DNA of 64,000 nt from Candidatus Halocynthiibacter alkanivorans (GTDB lineage Bacteria > Pseudomonadota > Alphaproteobacteria > Rhodobacterales > Rhodobacteraceae): positions 1 to 64,000 of the forward strand of contig NZ_QOLB01000066.1 of NCBI RefSeq assembly GCF_003333265.1, written 5' to 3'. This document shows positions 56,211-64,000 of the stretch, one piece after another (positions within the stretch are counted from its first letter, which is position 1; every line of letters begins with the position of its first letter). A program made the position numbers and the translations under genes. The notes under the pieces are model-generated. The model was not told the origin of the DNA. It made no database searches and worked only from the letters and a program-made list of their open reading frames with translations.

Positions 56211-56277
56211 CGGTTTCTCCCGACCTGTGGGGCGTCTGCATTTGCAAGACGAAAGCCCCAGGGTTTCGATCAAACCG
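56211..56277 (-). other. Structured rpsQ-rplN spacer
   Basis: Nested pairings: CGGTTT (56211-56216) with AAACCG (56272-56277), TGGGGC (56228-56233) with GCCCCA (56255-56260), and GTCTGC/GCaAGAC inside. The fold is stable by eye and may be a protein-binding leader for rplN. Confidence 0.4.
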
Positions 56278-56290
56278 GAAAATGCTCACC

Positions 56291-56521
56291 TTAGTTGGTG
56301 AGAACTTCCCAGCGTTTCGTCTTCGACTTTGGTGCACATTCCTGGATACGGACCAGGTCACCAATTTTGAAGGCGTTCTGTTCATCGTGAGCCCGGTATT
56401 TTTTGGACTTACGGATGGTTTTCTTCAGAACCGGATGTGTGAAACGGCGTTCAACGGACACGGTAATGGTTTGTTCGTTGGCGTCGCTGGTCACGGTGCC
56501 ATTCAGAATACGTTTGGGCAT
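56291..56521 (-). CDS. rpsQ: 30S ribosomal protein S17
   Basis: A 76-residue S17 ([34 protein letters not shown]), short form. Confidence 0.97.
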   Translation of the reverse strand: MPKRILNGTVTSDANEQTITVSVERRFTHPVLKKTIRKSKKYRAHDEQNAFKIGDLVRIQECAPKSKTKRWEVLTN

Positions 56522-56535
56522 ACTTTCAGGCTCCT

Positions 56536-56736
56536 TTATTCAGCTGCTGCTGCAGCTTTTTGGTTCAGCACTGTTTTCACACGTGCAGCGTCACGGCGGA
56601 CGTTGCGCATCTGAGCAGTGTTCTCGAGTTGGCCAGTGGCCTGCTGGAAGCGCAGGTTAAAGGCCTCTTTTTTCAGACCAGCCAGCGCCTCACGGAGCTG
56701 ATCAGGGGTCTTGTCGTTCAATTCCTGGACGTTCAT
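56536..56736 (-). CDS. rpmC: 50S ribosomal protein L29
   Basis: A 66-residue L29 ([27 protein letters not shown]). 100 bases after rplP with a strong hairpin between. Confidence 0.96.
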   Translation of the reverse strand: MNVQELNDKTPDQLREALAGLKKEAFNLRFQQATGQLENTAQMRNVRRDAARVKTVLNQKAAAAAE

Positions 56737-56800
56737 CGCCAGATCCTTTCAATCACCAGAAGGCCCCAGAGGTCACCTTTTGCCTGGTGGGTTAACAAGT

Positions 56801-56829
56801 CTGACCCCCGGCAAACTGCCGGGGGTCAG
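56801..56829 (-). other. 13-bp perfect hairpin between rplP and rpmC
   Basis: CTGACCCCCGGCA (56801-56813) and TGCCGGGGGTCAG (56817-56829) pair perfectly around a three-base loop, starting 8 bases after the rplP stop. No U-tract follows, so it is not a simple terminator. Confidence 0.6.
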
Positions 56830-56836
56830 GTAATTC

Positions 56837-57250
56837 TTACCAGTCTTCGCGAACGACGGTGCGGGTCTTCACCGGCAATTTCATCGCTGCCAGACGGAGC
56901 GCTTCCCTTGCCACAGATTCGGACACGCCGTCAATCTCAAACATGATGCGGCCAGGTTTTACTTTGGCTGCCCAGAAATCGACGGACCCTTTACCTTTAC
57001 CCATCCGGACTTCGGTTGGCTTCGAGGTGACAGGTACATCCGGGAAAATCCGGATCCAGACACGACCCTGACGTTTCATGTGACGGGTCATCGCGCGGCG
57101 AGCCGCCTCAATCTGACGTGCGGTTACACGTTCCGGCTGGGTGGCCTTAAGACCATAAGTGCCGAAGTTCAGATCCGAACCGCCTTTAGCAAGGCCGCGG
57201 ATGCTGCCCTTAAACTGCTTGCGGAATTTTGTACGCTTTGGCTGAAGCAT
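56837..57250 (-). CDS. rplP: 50S ribosomal protein L16
   Basis: A 137-residue L16 ([41 protein letters not shown]). 13 bases after rpsC. Confidence 0.98.
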   Translation of the reverse strand: MLQPKRTKFRKQFKGSIRGLAKGGSDLNFGTYGLKATQPERVTARQIEAARRAMTRHMKRQGRVWIRIFPDVPVTSKPTEVRMGKGKGSVDFWAAKVKPGRIMFEIDGVSESVAREALRLAAMKLPVKTRTVVREDW

Positions 57251-57263
57251 TTGTCAGGTCTCC

Positions 57264-57971
57264 TTAGCGACGGCCGCCGGCGCCACGGGGCGCGGGACCT
57301 TCCTGGAGCTCAGCTTGGCGACGCTCACGAGCAGACGGATCGTGCTCCATGATTTCACCTTTGAAGATCCAGACTTTGATACCAATGATGCCGTAAGGCG
57401 TCATAGCTTCGGCGTGAGCATAGTCGATGTCCGCACGCAGAGTGTGCAGCGGCACGCGACCTTCACGGTACCATTCGGTACGCGCGATCTCAGCCCCACC
57501 CAGACGACCAGCGACGTTGACGCGGATACCGAGGGCACCCATACGCATTGCGTTCTGTACGGCGCGCTTCATAGCACGACGGAAAGACACACGACGCTCA
57601 AGCTGCTGTGCGATGGATTCAGCCACCAGGGGCGCGTCCATCTCAGGCTTGCGCACTTCAACGATGTTGAGGTGCAGTTCGCTTGCTGTCATCGTGGCAA
57701 TTTTCTTGCGCAGAGTTTCGATGTCTGCGCCTTTTTTACCAATGATAACACCAGGGCGTGCAGTGTGGATCGTAACGCGGCACTTTTTGTGCGGACGTTC
57801 GATGATCACACGGCTGATGCCAGCCTGCTTACACTCGGTTTTGATGAATTCGCGGATGCGGATATCTTCCAGAAGAAGATCACCGAAATCTTTGCTTTCA
57901 GCATACCAACGGCTGTCCCAGGTACGGTTGACCTGAAGACGCATGCCGATAGGATTGACTTTCTGACCCAT
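57264..57971 (-). CDS. rpsC: 30S ribosomal protein S3
   Basis: A 235-residue S3 with KH domain and the [22 protein letters not shown]-binding loop; C-terminal tail [20 protein letters not shown]. Overlaps rplV stop by one base. Confidence 0.98.
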   Translation of the reverse strand: MGQKVNPIGMRLQVNRTWDSRWYAESKDFGDLLLEDIRIREFIKTECKQAGISRVIIERPHKKCRVTIHTARPGVIIGKKGADIETLRKKIATMTASELHLNIVEVRKPEMDAPLVAESIAQQLERRVSFRRAMKRAVQNAMRMGALGIRVNVAGRLGGAEIARTEWYREGRVPLHTLRADIDYAHAEAMTPYGIIGIKVWIFKGEIMEHDPSARERRQAELQEGPAPRGAGGRR

Positions 57972-58351
57972 TAGGCTTGCTCCTCAATCTGACGCACCAG
58001 GATAGTGAGTTCTGCGAACGGCTTCAGAATTTTGCCGAACCGGCCACGAGCCCGCGGACGACCGCGTTTCATGGTCAGGTTTTTACCCACATAGGCTTCG
58101 GCAACGATCAGCTCGTCAACGTCCAGGTTGTGGTTGTTCTCAGCATTAGCGATTGCAGACTGAAGGCATTTCTTCACGTCAGCAGCGATCCGCTTGTTGG
58201 AGAAAGTCAGATCGGTCAGAGCCCGGTCAACTTTCTTGCCACGGATCATCTGAGCCACGAGATTCAGTTTCTGCGGGCTCGTACGAAGCATTTTGGATTT
58301 CGCCATTGCTTCGTTGTCAGCCACGCGGCGGGGATTTTTATCCTTGCTCAT
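57971..58351 (-). CDS. rplV: 50S ribosomal protein L22
   Basis: A 126-residue L22 lining the exit tunnel ([35 protein letters not shown]). The N-terminal extension [16 protein letters not shown] is typical of this bacterial group. Confidence 0.97.
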   Translation of the reverse strand: MSKDKNPRRVADNEAMAKSKMLRTSPQKLNLVAQMIRGKKVDRALTDLTFSNKRIAADVKKCLQSAIANAENNHNLDVDELIVAEAYVGKNLTMKRGRPRARGRFGKILKPFAELTILVRQIEEQA

Positions 58352-58354
58352 GGC

Positions 58355-58633
58355 TTACTTCCGCTTCGCTTTTTTGTCAGCAGCGTGACCATAATAGGTG
58401 CGGGTCGGCGAATACTCACCAAACTTCTGACCAATCATGTCTTCTGTGACGTTTACAGGAATGTGCTTCCGGCCGTTGTACACACCAAAAGTCAGACCCA
58501 CGAACTGGGGCAGGATGGTGGAACGACGGGACCAGATCTTGATCACATCATGACGACCCGCGTCGCGGGCAGCTTCAGCCTTCTTGAGGACATAAGAGTC
58601 AACAAAAGGACCTTTCCATACAGAACGTGCCAT
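58355..58633 (-). CDS. rpsS: 30S ribosomal protein S19
   Basis: A 92-residue S19 ([40 protein letters not shown]). Three bases after rplB. Confidence 0.98.
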   Translation of the reverse strand: MARSVWKGPFVDSYVLKKAEAARDAGRHDVIKIWSRRSTILPQFVGLTFGVYNGRKHIPVNVTEDMIGQKFGEYSPTRTYYGHAADKKAKRK

Positions 58634-58636
58634 GTG

Positions 58637-59479
58637 TTAACGGCCCTTCTTCTTGGCGTGACGCGAGCGGATGATAAGCTTGCTGGACGCCTTTTTCTTG
58701 TTGCGGGTTTTCGCACCTTTGGTGGGCTTGCCCCATGGTGTCACTGGGTGACGACCACCGGATGTCCGGCCTTCACCACCACCGTGGGGGTGATCAACCG
58801 GGTTCATAACAACACCACGTACGGACGGGCGGATGCCCTTGTGGCGGTTACGACCAGCTTTACCAAAGTTCTGGTTGCCGTTGTCAGGGTTGGACACGGC
58901 ACCAACAGTGGCCATGCATTCCTGACGAACCAGGCGAAGTTCACCCGAGGACAGGCGGATCTGTGCGTAGCCACCGTCACGACCAACGAACTGAGCATAG
59001 GTACCAGCGGCACGTGCGATCTGGCCGCCCTTGCCCTGCTTAAGCTCAACGTTGTGTACGATAGTACCGATCGGCATGCCCGAGAATGGCATCGCATTGC
59101 CCGGTTTTACGTCGGTTTTGGCGCTGGCGATAACTTTGTCGCCGATTGCCAGACGCTGAGGAGCAAGGATGTAAGCCTGCTCACCGTCTTCGTATTTAAC
59201 CAGGGCGATAAACGCGGTCCGGTTGGGGTCATATTCAATACGTTCTACGGTTGCGGCTACATCAAACTTGTTCCGTTTGAAGTCTACGATACGATAGAGA
59301 CGCTTCGCCCCGCCGCCTTTGCGGCGCATCGTGATCCGTCCGGTGTTGTTCCGGCCGCCCTTTTTCGTCAGACCCTCTACGAGGGCCTTGACTGGACGTC
59401 CTTTCCAAAGCTCCGAACGGTCGATCAGAACCAGCCCACGCTGGCCTGGCGTCGTCGGTTTATACGACTTGAGTGCCAT
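58637..59479 (-). CDS. rplB: 50S ribosomal protein L2
   Basis: A 280-residue L2 of the peptidyl transferase region; the signature [18 protein letters not shown] is intact. Follows a 163-base spacer with a hairpin. Confidence 0.98.
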   Translation of the reverse strand: MALKSYKPTTPGQRGLVLIDRSELWKGRPVKALVEGLTKKGGRNNTGRITMRRKGGGAKRLYRIVDFKRNKFDVAATVERIEYDPNRTAFIALVKYEDGEQAYILAPQRLAIGDKVIASAKTDVKPGNAMPFSGMPIGTIVHNVELKQGKGGQIARAAGTYAQFVGRDGGYAQIRLSSGELRLVRQECMATVGAVSNPDNGNQNFGKAGRNRHKGIRPSVRGVVMNPVDHPHGGGEGRTSGGRHPVTPWGKPTKGAKTRNKKKASSKLIIRSRHAKKKGR

Positions 59480-59599
59480 GCTTTCTGTCTTCCGTTTAGC
59501 TGTGCAGACCTGCTTGTTTGAAAGCAGTCTCCGCGGTGTAGCCCCCCGAAGGTGGCCAATGGTACAGGGCCCCTAAGGTCCCCGTCTCAAAATGCCCAA

Positions 59600-59621
59600 G
59601 GCCCCGGGGATACCCGGGGCC
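59600..59621 (-). other. Hairpin between rplW and rplB
   Basis: GGCCCCGGG (59600-59608) and CCCGGGGCC (59613-59621) form a perfect 9-bp stem; on the minus strand TTGGGCATTTTGAG follows, so partial termination is possible. Confidence 0.55.
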
Positions 59622-59642
59622 GAGGAGATTCGCCGTTTACTA

Positions 59643-59939
59643 TCAGAGTCCGGTAGAGACGTCGATAGTGTTCCCTTCTTCGAGGGTGACATAGGCTTTT
59701 TTAACGTCTTTGCGTTTGCCCAGCATGCCCTTGAAGCGTTTTGCCTTACCTTTGGTGATGGAGGTGTTGACCGCCTTCACTTTTACACCAAAGAGGTTTT
59801 CAACCGCCTCTTTGATCATCGGTTTGTTGGCATCAATCGCCACTTCGAAAACAACCGCACCATTTTCAGATGCCATAGTTGCTTTTTCGGTGATGATTGG
59901 CTTGCGGATTACATCGTAATGTTCTGCCTTAGCGCTCAT
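59643..59939 (-). CDS. rplW: 50S ribosomal protein L23
   Basis: A 98-residue L23 ([41 protein letters not shown]). Docking site for SRP and trigger factor. Overlaps rplD by four bases. Confidence 0.97.
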   Translation of the reverse strand: MSAKAEHYDVIRKPIITEKATMASENGAVVFEVAIDANKPMIKEAVENLFGVKVKAVNTSITKGKAKRFKGMLGKRKDVKKAYVTLEEGNTIDVSTGL

Positions 59940-60556
59940 TTCAGTCGAGCCTCCAATGCTTCGAGACCCGCTTTGGTGAGCACCAGAGTGTCACGCTTGA
60001 GGATATCGTATACGTTTGCACCCATCGACGGAAGAATGTCGACGCCGCTCAGGTTGGCGGCAGCTGTTGCGAAGTTTTCATTCACATCAGAACCGTCGAT
60101 GATCAGCACGCGCTTCCAGCCATTCTCTTTGACAGCTTTTGCCAGCACGGAGGTCTTGGCTTCGGCCAGAGTGGCTTCGTCCAGGATCACCAGATTGCCG
60201 GATGCCATTTTCGAGGACAGAGCATGTTTCAGGCCGAGAGCCCGGAACTTCTTTGTCAGATCATGGGCGTGGCTGCGCGGAGTCGGGCCTTTGTAGACAC
60301 CACCACCGCGGAAGATCGGAGCCGAACGGGCACCGTGACGCGCGCCACCAGTACCTTTTTGACGATAGATCTTCTTGGTCGAGTAGCTGACCTCAGAGCG
60401 GGTCTTCACCTTGTGAGTACCGGCTTGCTTGCGCGCACGCTGCCAGCGGACCACACGGTGCAGAATGTCCGCACGGGCTTCCAGACCAAAGATGTCGTCA
60501 GCGAGTTCGATGGAGCCGGCTTTGCCAGCGTCCAGCTTGATTACATCAAGTTTCAT
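59936..60556 (-). CDS. rplD: 50S ribosomal protein L4
   Basis: A 206-residue L4 ([30 protein letters not shown] loop region). Overlaps rplC by four bases; in E. coli it also represses the S10 operon. Confidence 0.97.
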   Translation of the reverse strand: MKLDVIKLDAGKAGSIELADDIFGLEARADILHRVVRWQRARKQAGTHKVKTRSEVSYSTKKIYRQKGTGGARHGARSAPIFRGGGVYKGPTPRSHAHDLTKKFRALGLKHALSSKMASGNLVILDEATLAEAKTSVLAKAVKENGWKRVLIIDGSDVNENFATAAANLSGVDILPSMGANVYDILKRDTLVLTKAGLEALEARLK

Positions 60557-61278
60557 TCTGCGCCTCCTTCAGCAGGTGCTTCAGCAACCGCTTCAACTTT
60601 GGCCGATTTCAGACCCGCAGGCAGAACCACGTTCTCAGGAACGGGTTTTTTCACTGCGTCTTTGATGGTGACCCAACCGCCACGGGAACCGGGAACGGCG
60701 CCTTTGACCATAACCAGACCACGCTCAGCGTCAGTCTTGATTACTTGCAGGTTCTGTGTGGTTACACGGGCAGAACCCATGTGACCGGCCATTTTCTTGC
60801 CTTTGAAAACCTTACCGGGATCCTGACACTGACCTGTAGAACCGTGCGAACGGTGGCTGACCGACACACCGTGTGTGGCGCGCAGACCTTTGAAGTTGTG
60901 ACGCTTCATCGCACCGGCAAAACCTTTACCGATGGATGTGCCGGACACATCCACAAACTGACCTTCGAAATAATGGTCAGCAGTGATTTCTTCACCAACA
61001 CCAATCAGATTATCTGCATCCACGCGGAATTCTGCAATCTTGCGCTTGGGCGCAACATTAGCAGCGGCAAAGTGGCCGCGCATGGCTTTAGAAGTCCGTT
61101 TAGCTTTCGCGTTGCCTGCACCCAGCTGAACAGCCGAGTAGCCGTCTTTGTCAGCTGTACGCTGAGCAACGACCTGCAGGTTGTCGAGATGGAGCACGGT
61201 TACAGGGATCTGTTTGCCGTCTTCCATGAAAAGCCGGGTCATGCCGACTTTCTTTGCGATTACACCAGAGCGCAACAT
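60553..61278 (-). CDS. rplC: 50S ribosomal protein L3
   Basis: A 241-residue L3 ([43 protein letters not shown]), with the GQ region that is methylated by PrmB in other bacteria. C-terminal tail is Ala/Glu-rich. Confidence 0.97.
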   Translation of the reverse strand: MLRSGVIAKKVGMTRLFMEDGKQIPVTVLHLDNLQVVAQRTADKDGYSAVQLGAGNAKAKRTSKAMRGHFAAANVAPKRKIAEFRVDADNLIGVGEEITADHYFEGQFVDVSGTSIGKGFAGAMKRHNFKGLRATHGVSVSHRSHGSTGQCQDPGKVFKGKKMAGHMGSARVTTQNLQVIKTDAERGLVMVKGAVPGSRGGWVTIKDAVKKPVPENVVLPAGLKSAKVEAVAEAPAEGGAE

Positions 61279-61290
61279 AGATAGCCCTCC

Positions 61291-61599
61291 TTAAACCTTG
61301 ATCTCGACGTCAACACCGGCAGCCAGGTCGAGCTTCATCAGCGCGTCCACAGTCTGGGGAGTCGGGTCTACGATGTCGAGCAGACGCTTGTGCGTACGGA
61401 TCTCGAACTGCTCGCGGGATTTTTTGTCGATGTGAGGGCCACGCAGAACCGTGAACTTCTCAATCTTGTTTGGCAGCGGGATAGGCCCACGAACGTGAGC
61501 ACCGGTGCGTTTGGCTGTGTTAACGATTTCCTGAGTGCTGGCATCCAGTACACGGTAATCGAAAGCTTTCAGCCGGATGCGAATATTTTGTGACTTCAT
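61291..61599 (-). CDS. rpsJ: 30S ribosomal protein S10
   Basis: A 102-residue S10 ([38 protein letters not shown]). The ATG at 61599 is chosen over 61605 because GAAAGG is eight bases upstream. An AAGGTT/AACCTT stem (61620-61668) lies in the leader. Confidence 0.97.
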   Translation of the reverse strand: MKSQNIRIRLKAFDYRVLDASTQEIVNTAKRTGAHVRGPIPLPNKIEKFTVLRGPHIDKKSREQFEIRTHKRLLDIVDPTPQTVDALMKLDLAAGVDVEIKV

Positions 61600-61671
61600 A
61601 GTCATTGCCTTTCGCGGCTAAGGTTGAGAGGTCGAATACGCACCATTGCGCACCCCACATCGAACCTTGAA

Positions 61672-61704
61672 ATACTTGTAGGGTGGACTAACGCCCACCC
61701 TACG
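61672..61704. repeat. REP-like hairpin between tuf and rpsJ
   Basis: GTAGGGTGG (61678-61686) and CCACCCTAC (61695-61703) form a perfect 9-bp stem. Its left flank ATACTTGTAGGG is shared with the bztA-bztB hairpin. Confidence 0.6.
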
Positions 61705-61727
61705 AAAAAACAACCAGAAACTTCTGA

Positions 61728-62906
61728 TTATTCGATGATTTTGGACACAACGCCGGAACCGACGGTACGGCCACCTTCGCGGATCGCGAAGCGCAGTTTT
61801 TCTTCCATCGCAATCGGCGCGATCAGCTCAACGTTGAACTTCAGGTTGTCGCCAGGCATCACCATTTCGGTGCCTTCGGGCAGAACAACTGTGCCGGTGA
61901 TGTCAGTTGTACGGAAGTAGAACTGGGGACGGTAGTTGGCGAAGAACGGCGTGTGACGGCCACCCTCGTCTTTGGTCAGAATATAGGCTTCTGCTTCAAA
62001 CTTGGTGTGCGGCGTAACCGAACCAGGCTTACACAGGATCTGACCACGCTCAACACCTTCACGGTCCACACCGCGCAGCAGGGCGCCGATGTTGTCACCA
62101 GCTTCACCGCGGTCAAGCAGTTTGCGGAACATTTCAACACCGGTACAGGTGGTTTTGGACGTGTCACGGATACCAACGATTTCGATCTCGTCGCCCACGT
62201 TCACAACGCCACGCTCAACACGGCCGGTCACAACAGTACCGCGGCCGGAAATCGAGAATACATCCTCGATTGGCATCAGGAACGGCTCGTCGATCGCACG
62301 TGGTGGCTGTGGGATGAACTCGTCAACCGCTTTCATCAGCTCAGCAATTTTGTCTTTGCCGATGGCGTCGTCACGGTCTTCCAGCGCGGCAAGAGCCGAA
62401 CCAGAAATCACAGGAATGTCGTCGCCGGGGTAGTCGTAGGACGACAGCAGCTCACGGATTTCCATTTCAACCAGCTCGAGCAGCTCGTCATCGTCAACCT
62501 GGTCCACTTTGTTCATGAACACGACCATGGCAGGGATACCCACCTGACGGCCGAGCAGGATGTGCTCGCGGGTCTGAGGCATCGGGCCGTCAGCTGCGTT
62601 CACAACCAGGATAGCGCCGTCCATCTGGGCCGCACCGGTGATCATGTTTTTCACATAGTCAGCGTGACCTGGGCAGTCAACGTGAGCGTAGTGACGGGCT
62701 TCAGTCTCATACTCAACATGCGCTGTTGAGATGGTGATGCCGCGTGCTTTTTCTTCGGGCGCCGCGTCGATTTCGTCATACGCTTTGAAGCTGTCCGAAA
62801 ACTGCTTGGTGATCGCTGCGGTCAGCGTGGTTTTACCGTGGTCAACATGGCCGATGGTGCCAATGTTGCAATGCGGTTTGTTACGCTCAAACTTTTCCTT
62901 AGCCAT
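61728..62906 (-). CDS. tuf: Elongation factor Tu
   Basis: A 392-residue EF-Tu that carries aminoacyl-tRNA to the ribosome. P-loop GHVDHGKTT at 19-27, [15 protein letters not shown] and NKVDQVDD are intact. It is next to rpsJ but not preceded by rpsL-rpsG-fusA; alphaproteobacteria often have two copies. Confidence 0.98.
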   Translation of the reverse strand: MAKEKFERNKPHCNIGTIGHVDHGKTTLTAAITKQFSDSFKAYDEIDAAPEEKARGITISTAHVEYETEARHYAHVDCPGHADYVKNMITGAAQMDGAILVVNAADGPMPQTREHILLGRQVGIPAMVVFMNKVDQVDDDELLELVEMEIRELLSSYDYPGDDIPVISGSALAALEDRDDAIGKDKIAELMKAVDEFIPQPPRAIDEPFLMPIEDVFSISGRGTVVTGRVERGVVNVGDEIEIVGIRDTSKTTCTGVEMFRKLLDRGEAGDNIGALLRGVDREGVERGQILCKPGSVTPHTKFEAEAYILTKDEGGRHTPFFANYRPQFYFRTTDITGTVVLPEGTEMVMPGDNLKFNVELIAPIAMEEKLRFAIREGGRTVGSGVVSKIIE

Positions 62907-62966
62907 GACGAGGCGCCTTTTTTCAGAGTGGGGGACCGGAACTGGTCCTGATTCAACATCGCGCGC

Positions 62967-62996
62967 TCGTTAGCCTGGAAACCAGGGCAAAATCAA
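62967..62996 (-). promoter_or_regulatory. Possible tuf promoter
   Basis: Minus-strand TTGATT (62991-62996) and TAACGA (62967-62972) are 18 bases apart, about 55 bases before tuf. Confidence 0.35.
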
Positions 62997-62999
62997 GAC

Positions 63000-63626
63000 T
63001 CAGTTGCCTTCAGGCTGCGTTTCTTCCGGTGCTTGTAACGCGGCCACACCTTCATCCTCTGATGGTGCCGGAATATCGGCCGGATCCATGCCAAACCAGG
63101 TGCCATTTTCCCGCAGGTAATCCTCGACTTTCGCCGCCAGATTTACCGACAGGATTTCCAGCTGTTTTTCCTTGGTGCGCATCAGACCCGAGCCGATCAG
63201 AAGCGTCTCCCCCGAAATGCCTTCAAAAGCGGTAATCAACTTGGGATCTGCGTTCAGCTTGCTGCGGCTGGCATCATCGAACACCGAGACCGAGACCGCC
63301 AGCACCGAGCGCGGTTTGAACAGCAGTGGCACCCCTGGCCCGGCCAGCGCATAGGCGTCGACATTCAGCCCGATATGATAGAGCTTTTCGCCCTCAAACG
63401 GTTTGAACCGTGCGTCCATCGCTTCCTGAATGGCCGTTTTGATCATCTCTTCGCTGGCATCCCGCGAAAAGGGGCCTTTTTGCATATTCTTGGTGATGAC
63501 CACATTATAGCCAAAACGGAAATCCCCGAGTGGTTCAGGTGCCGGTTCCAGTTTCGCGTCAACGGCACAGGCGCTGAGTGTTGTCAGCAAAACAAGCGCC
63601 ATTACGCCACGCATAAACTTAACCAT
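63000..63626 (-). CDS. Lipoprotein of unknown function
   Basis: A 208-residue lipoprotein. Signal peptide ends in lipobox LSAC with Cys20, and the mature part has the segment FRFGYNVVITKNMQKGPFSRDASEE. ATG 63626 is chosen because AGGAG precedes it; an upstream in-frame start would spoil the signal peptide. I do not recognise a family with a known role. It lies between tuf and parC. Confidence 0.75.
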   Translation of the reverse strand: MVKFMRGVMALVLLTTLSACAVDAKLEPAPEPLGDFRFGYNVVITKNMQKGPFSRDASEEMIKTAIQEAMDARFKPFEGEKLYHIGLNVDAYALAGPGVPLLFKPRSVLAVSVSVFDDASRSKLNADPKLITAFEGISGETLLIGSGLMRTKEKQLEILSVNLAAKVEDYLRENGTWFGMDPADIPAPSEDEGVAALQAPEETQPEGN

Positions 63627-63671
63627 CGGTATTCTCCTGATTTTCTGTTCCCGCAAGTCGTGACACAGCAA

Positions 63672-63700
63672 GGGCGTCCGCGCAACGCGCCCGGACGCCC
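63672..63700 (-). terminator. Hairpin downstream of parC
   Basis: GGGCGTCCG (63672-63680) and CGGACGCCC (63692-63700) form a perfect 9-bp stem after the parC stop. The U-tract is weak. Confidence 0.55.
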
Positions 63701-63715
63701 CAAAATGCCGTTTGC

Positions 63716-64000
63716 TCAGTTAAAGCGGTTGTCGCGCGGAAATCCGCGTGGTGCCATGCGCCCGGTGCCGGCCCGTTTGCCCAGCCATTCGCCCAGCTCA
63801 GCCTCGCTGACGGTGCGGGTACGCCCGGCCGGGTCCTGCCAGCTCAGCCCCAGCTCCAGATCGAAGGTGCGCACATCAGACAGCCCGCCATCCTTGTATT
63901 TCTGCAACCGCACGCCTTTGCCCCGGCCCAGTTCCGGCAGCTCCTCGATCGGGAAGATCAGCACTTTGCGGTTCTCCCCAACGCAAGCCACATGATTGCC
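63716..64000 (-). CDS. parC: DNA topoisomerase IV subunit A, C-terminal part
   Basis: The last about 94 residues of ParC run off the end of the window. Segment CVGENRKVLIFPIEELPELGRGKGVRLQKYKDG is a beta-pinwheel repeat typical of the ParC C-terminal domain. The start lies beyond 64000. Confidence 0.85.
   Translation of the reverse strand, partial: GNHVACVGENRKVLIFPIEELPELGRGKGVRLQKYKDGGLSDVRTFDLELGLSWQDPAGRTRTVSEAELGEWLGKRAGTGRMAPRGFPRDNRFN

Noticed and set aside
57977-59521. 514-codon ORF on the plus strand across the rplV-rplB region
   Set aside because: It is antisense to well-conserved ribosomal genes and has no family-like sequence; it results from codon bias on the other strand.

Overview
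This window is chromosomal DNA from an alphaproteobacterium, most likely a marine member of the Rhodobacterales (Roseobacter group). The clues are a split b/b' ATP synthase F0 operon, an ATP12-type F1 assembly chaperone, a MipZ division ATPase, a bztABCD (aapJQMP) acidic amino acid transporter, a BluB enzyme, the rpsP-rimM-trmD-rplS-rpmE cluster with a small chorismate mutase upstream, and a LuxI/LuxR pair. Base composition looks GC-rich by eye and ATG-proximal AAGGAG-like ribosome binding sites are common. No transposase, integrase, phage gene or CRISPR array was found, so this is mostly core chromosome with small accessory insertions.

Layout. Bases 1-10.2 kb hold an Ada-like DNA repair regulator, an OmpA-type lipoprotein, a FadR-type regulator, a short tyrosinase, the F0 operon (atpI-B-E-F'-F, minus strand), an ArsR regulator, a LysR/EamA pair and a divergent azoreductase-DoxX pair. 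Bases 10.4-18.5 kb hold ffh, a NIPSNAP protein, two tandem GNAT acetyltransferases, chorismate mutase and the rpsP...rpmE ribosome/tRNA-maturation cluster. That cluster is interrupted by a tiny membrane ORF, bluB, an EVE-domain gene and an oppositely oriented kinase-fold gene. Bases 18.7-26.3 kb hold mipZ, a small membrane protein, an NsrR-like Rrf2 regulator with an Fnr-type box upstream, adenine deaminase, tRNA-Arg(ACG), an orphan histidine kinase and a flavin disulfide oxidoreductase/TVP38 membrane protein pair. Bases 26.5-36.1 kb hold rpmH-rnpA-yidD, an MFS transporter, ttcA, a GGDEF/EAL protein, yidC, yihA, argB, a ferredoxin-like protein and a SixA-like phosphatase.

Bases 36.1-45.9 kb are on the minus strand: bztDCBA, then the rluC-HAD-ATP12 operon, rarA, and luxR-luxI. 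From 46.2 to 62.9 kb runs a near-complete tuf-S10-spc-alpha ribosomal protein cluster (minus strand, tuf to rplQ, including secY, adk and rpoA). It is broken by an inserted rpiB that has its own promoter. The window ends with a small lipoprotein and the 3' end of parC.

How the genes work together. Most of the content is the growth machinery: ribosome assembly, protein targeting and insertion (Ffh, SecY, YidC, YidD), tRNA modification (TrmD, TtcA, RnpA), energy coupling (F0 and ATP12) and division-site control (MipZ). Around this sit sensing and stress genes: quorum sensing, redox/NO regulation, alkylation repair and azoreductase. The signals least explained by gene content are RNA or regulatory structures. 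They are strong hairpins at several junctions of the ribosomal cluster (including a classic terminator 19 nt before secY), a two-copy REP-like hairpin sharing ATACTTGTAGGG, two dyads upstream of luxR, and a structured element behind the OmpA gene. I found no unambiguous new multi-gene system; the best candidates for follow-up are these RNA junctions and the luxR upstream dyads.
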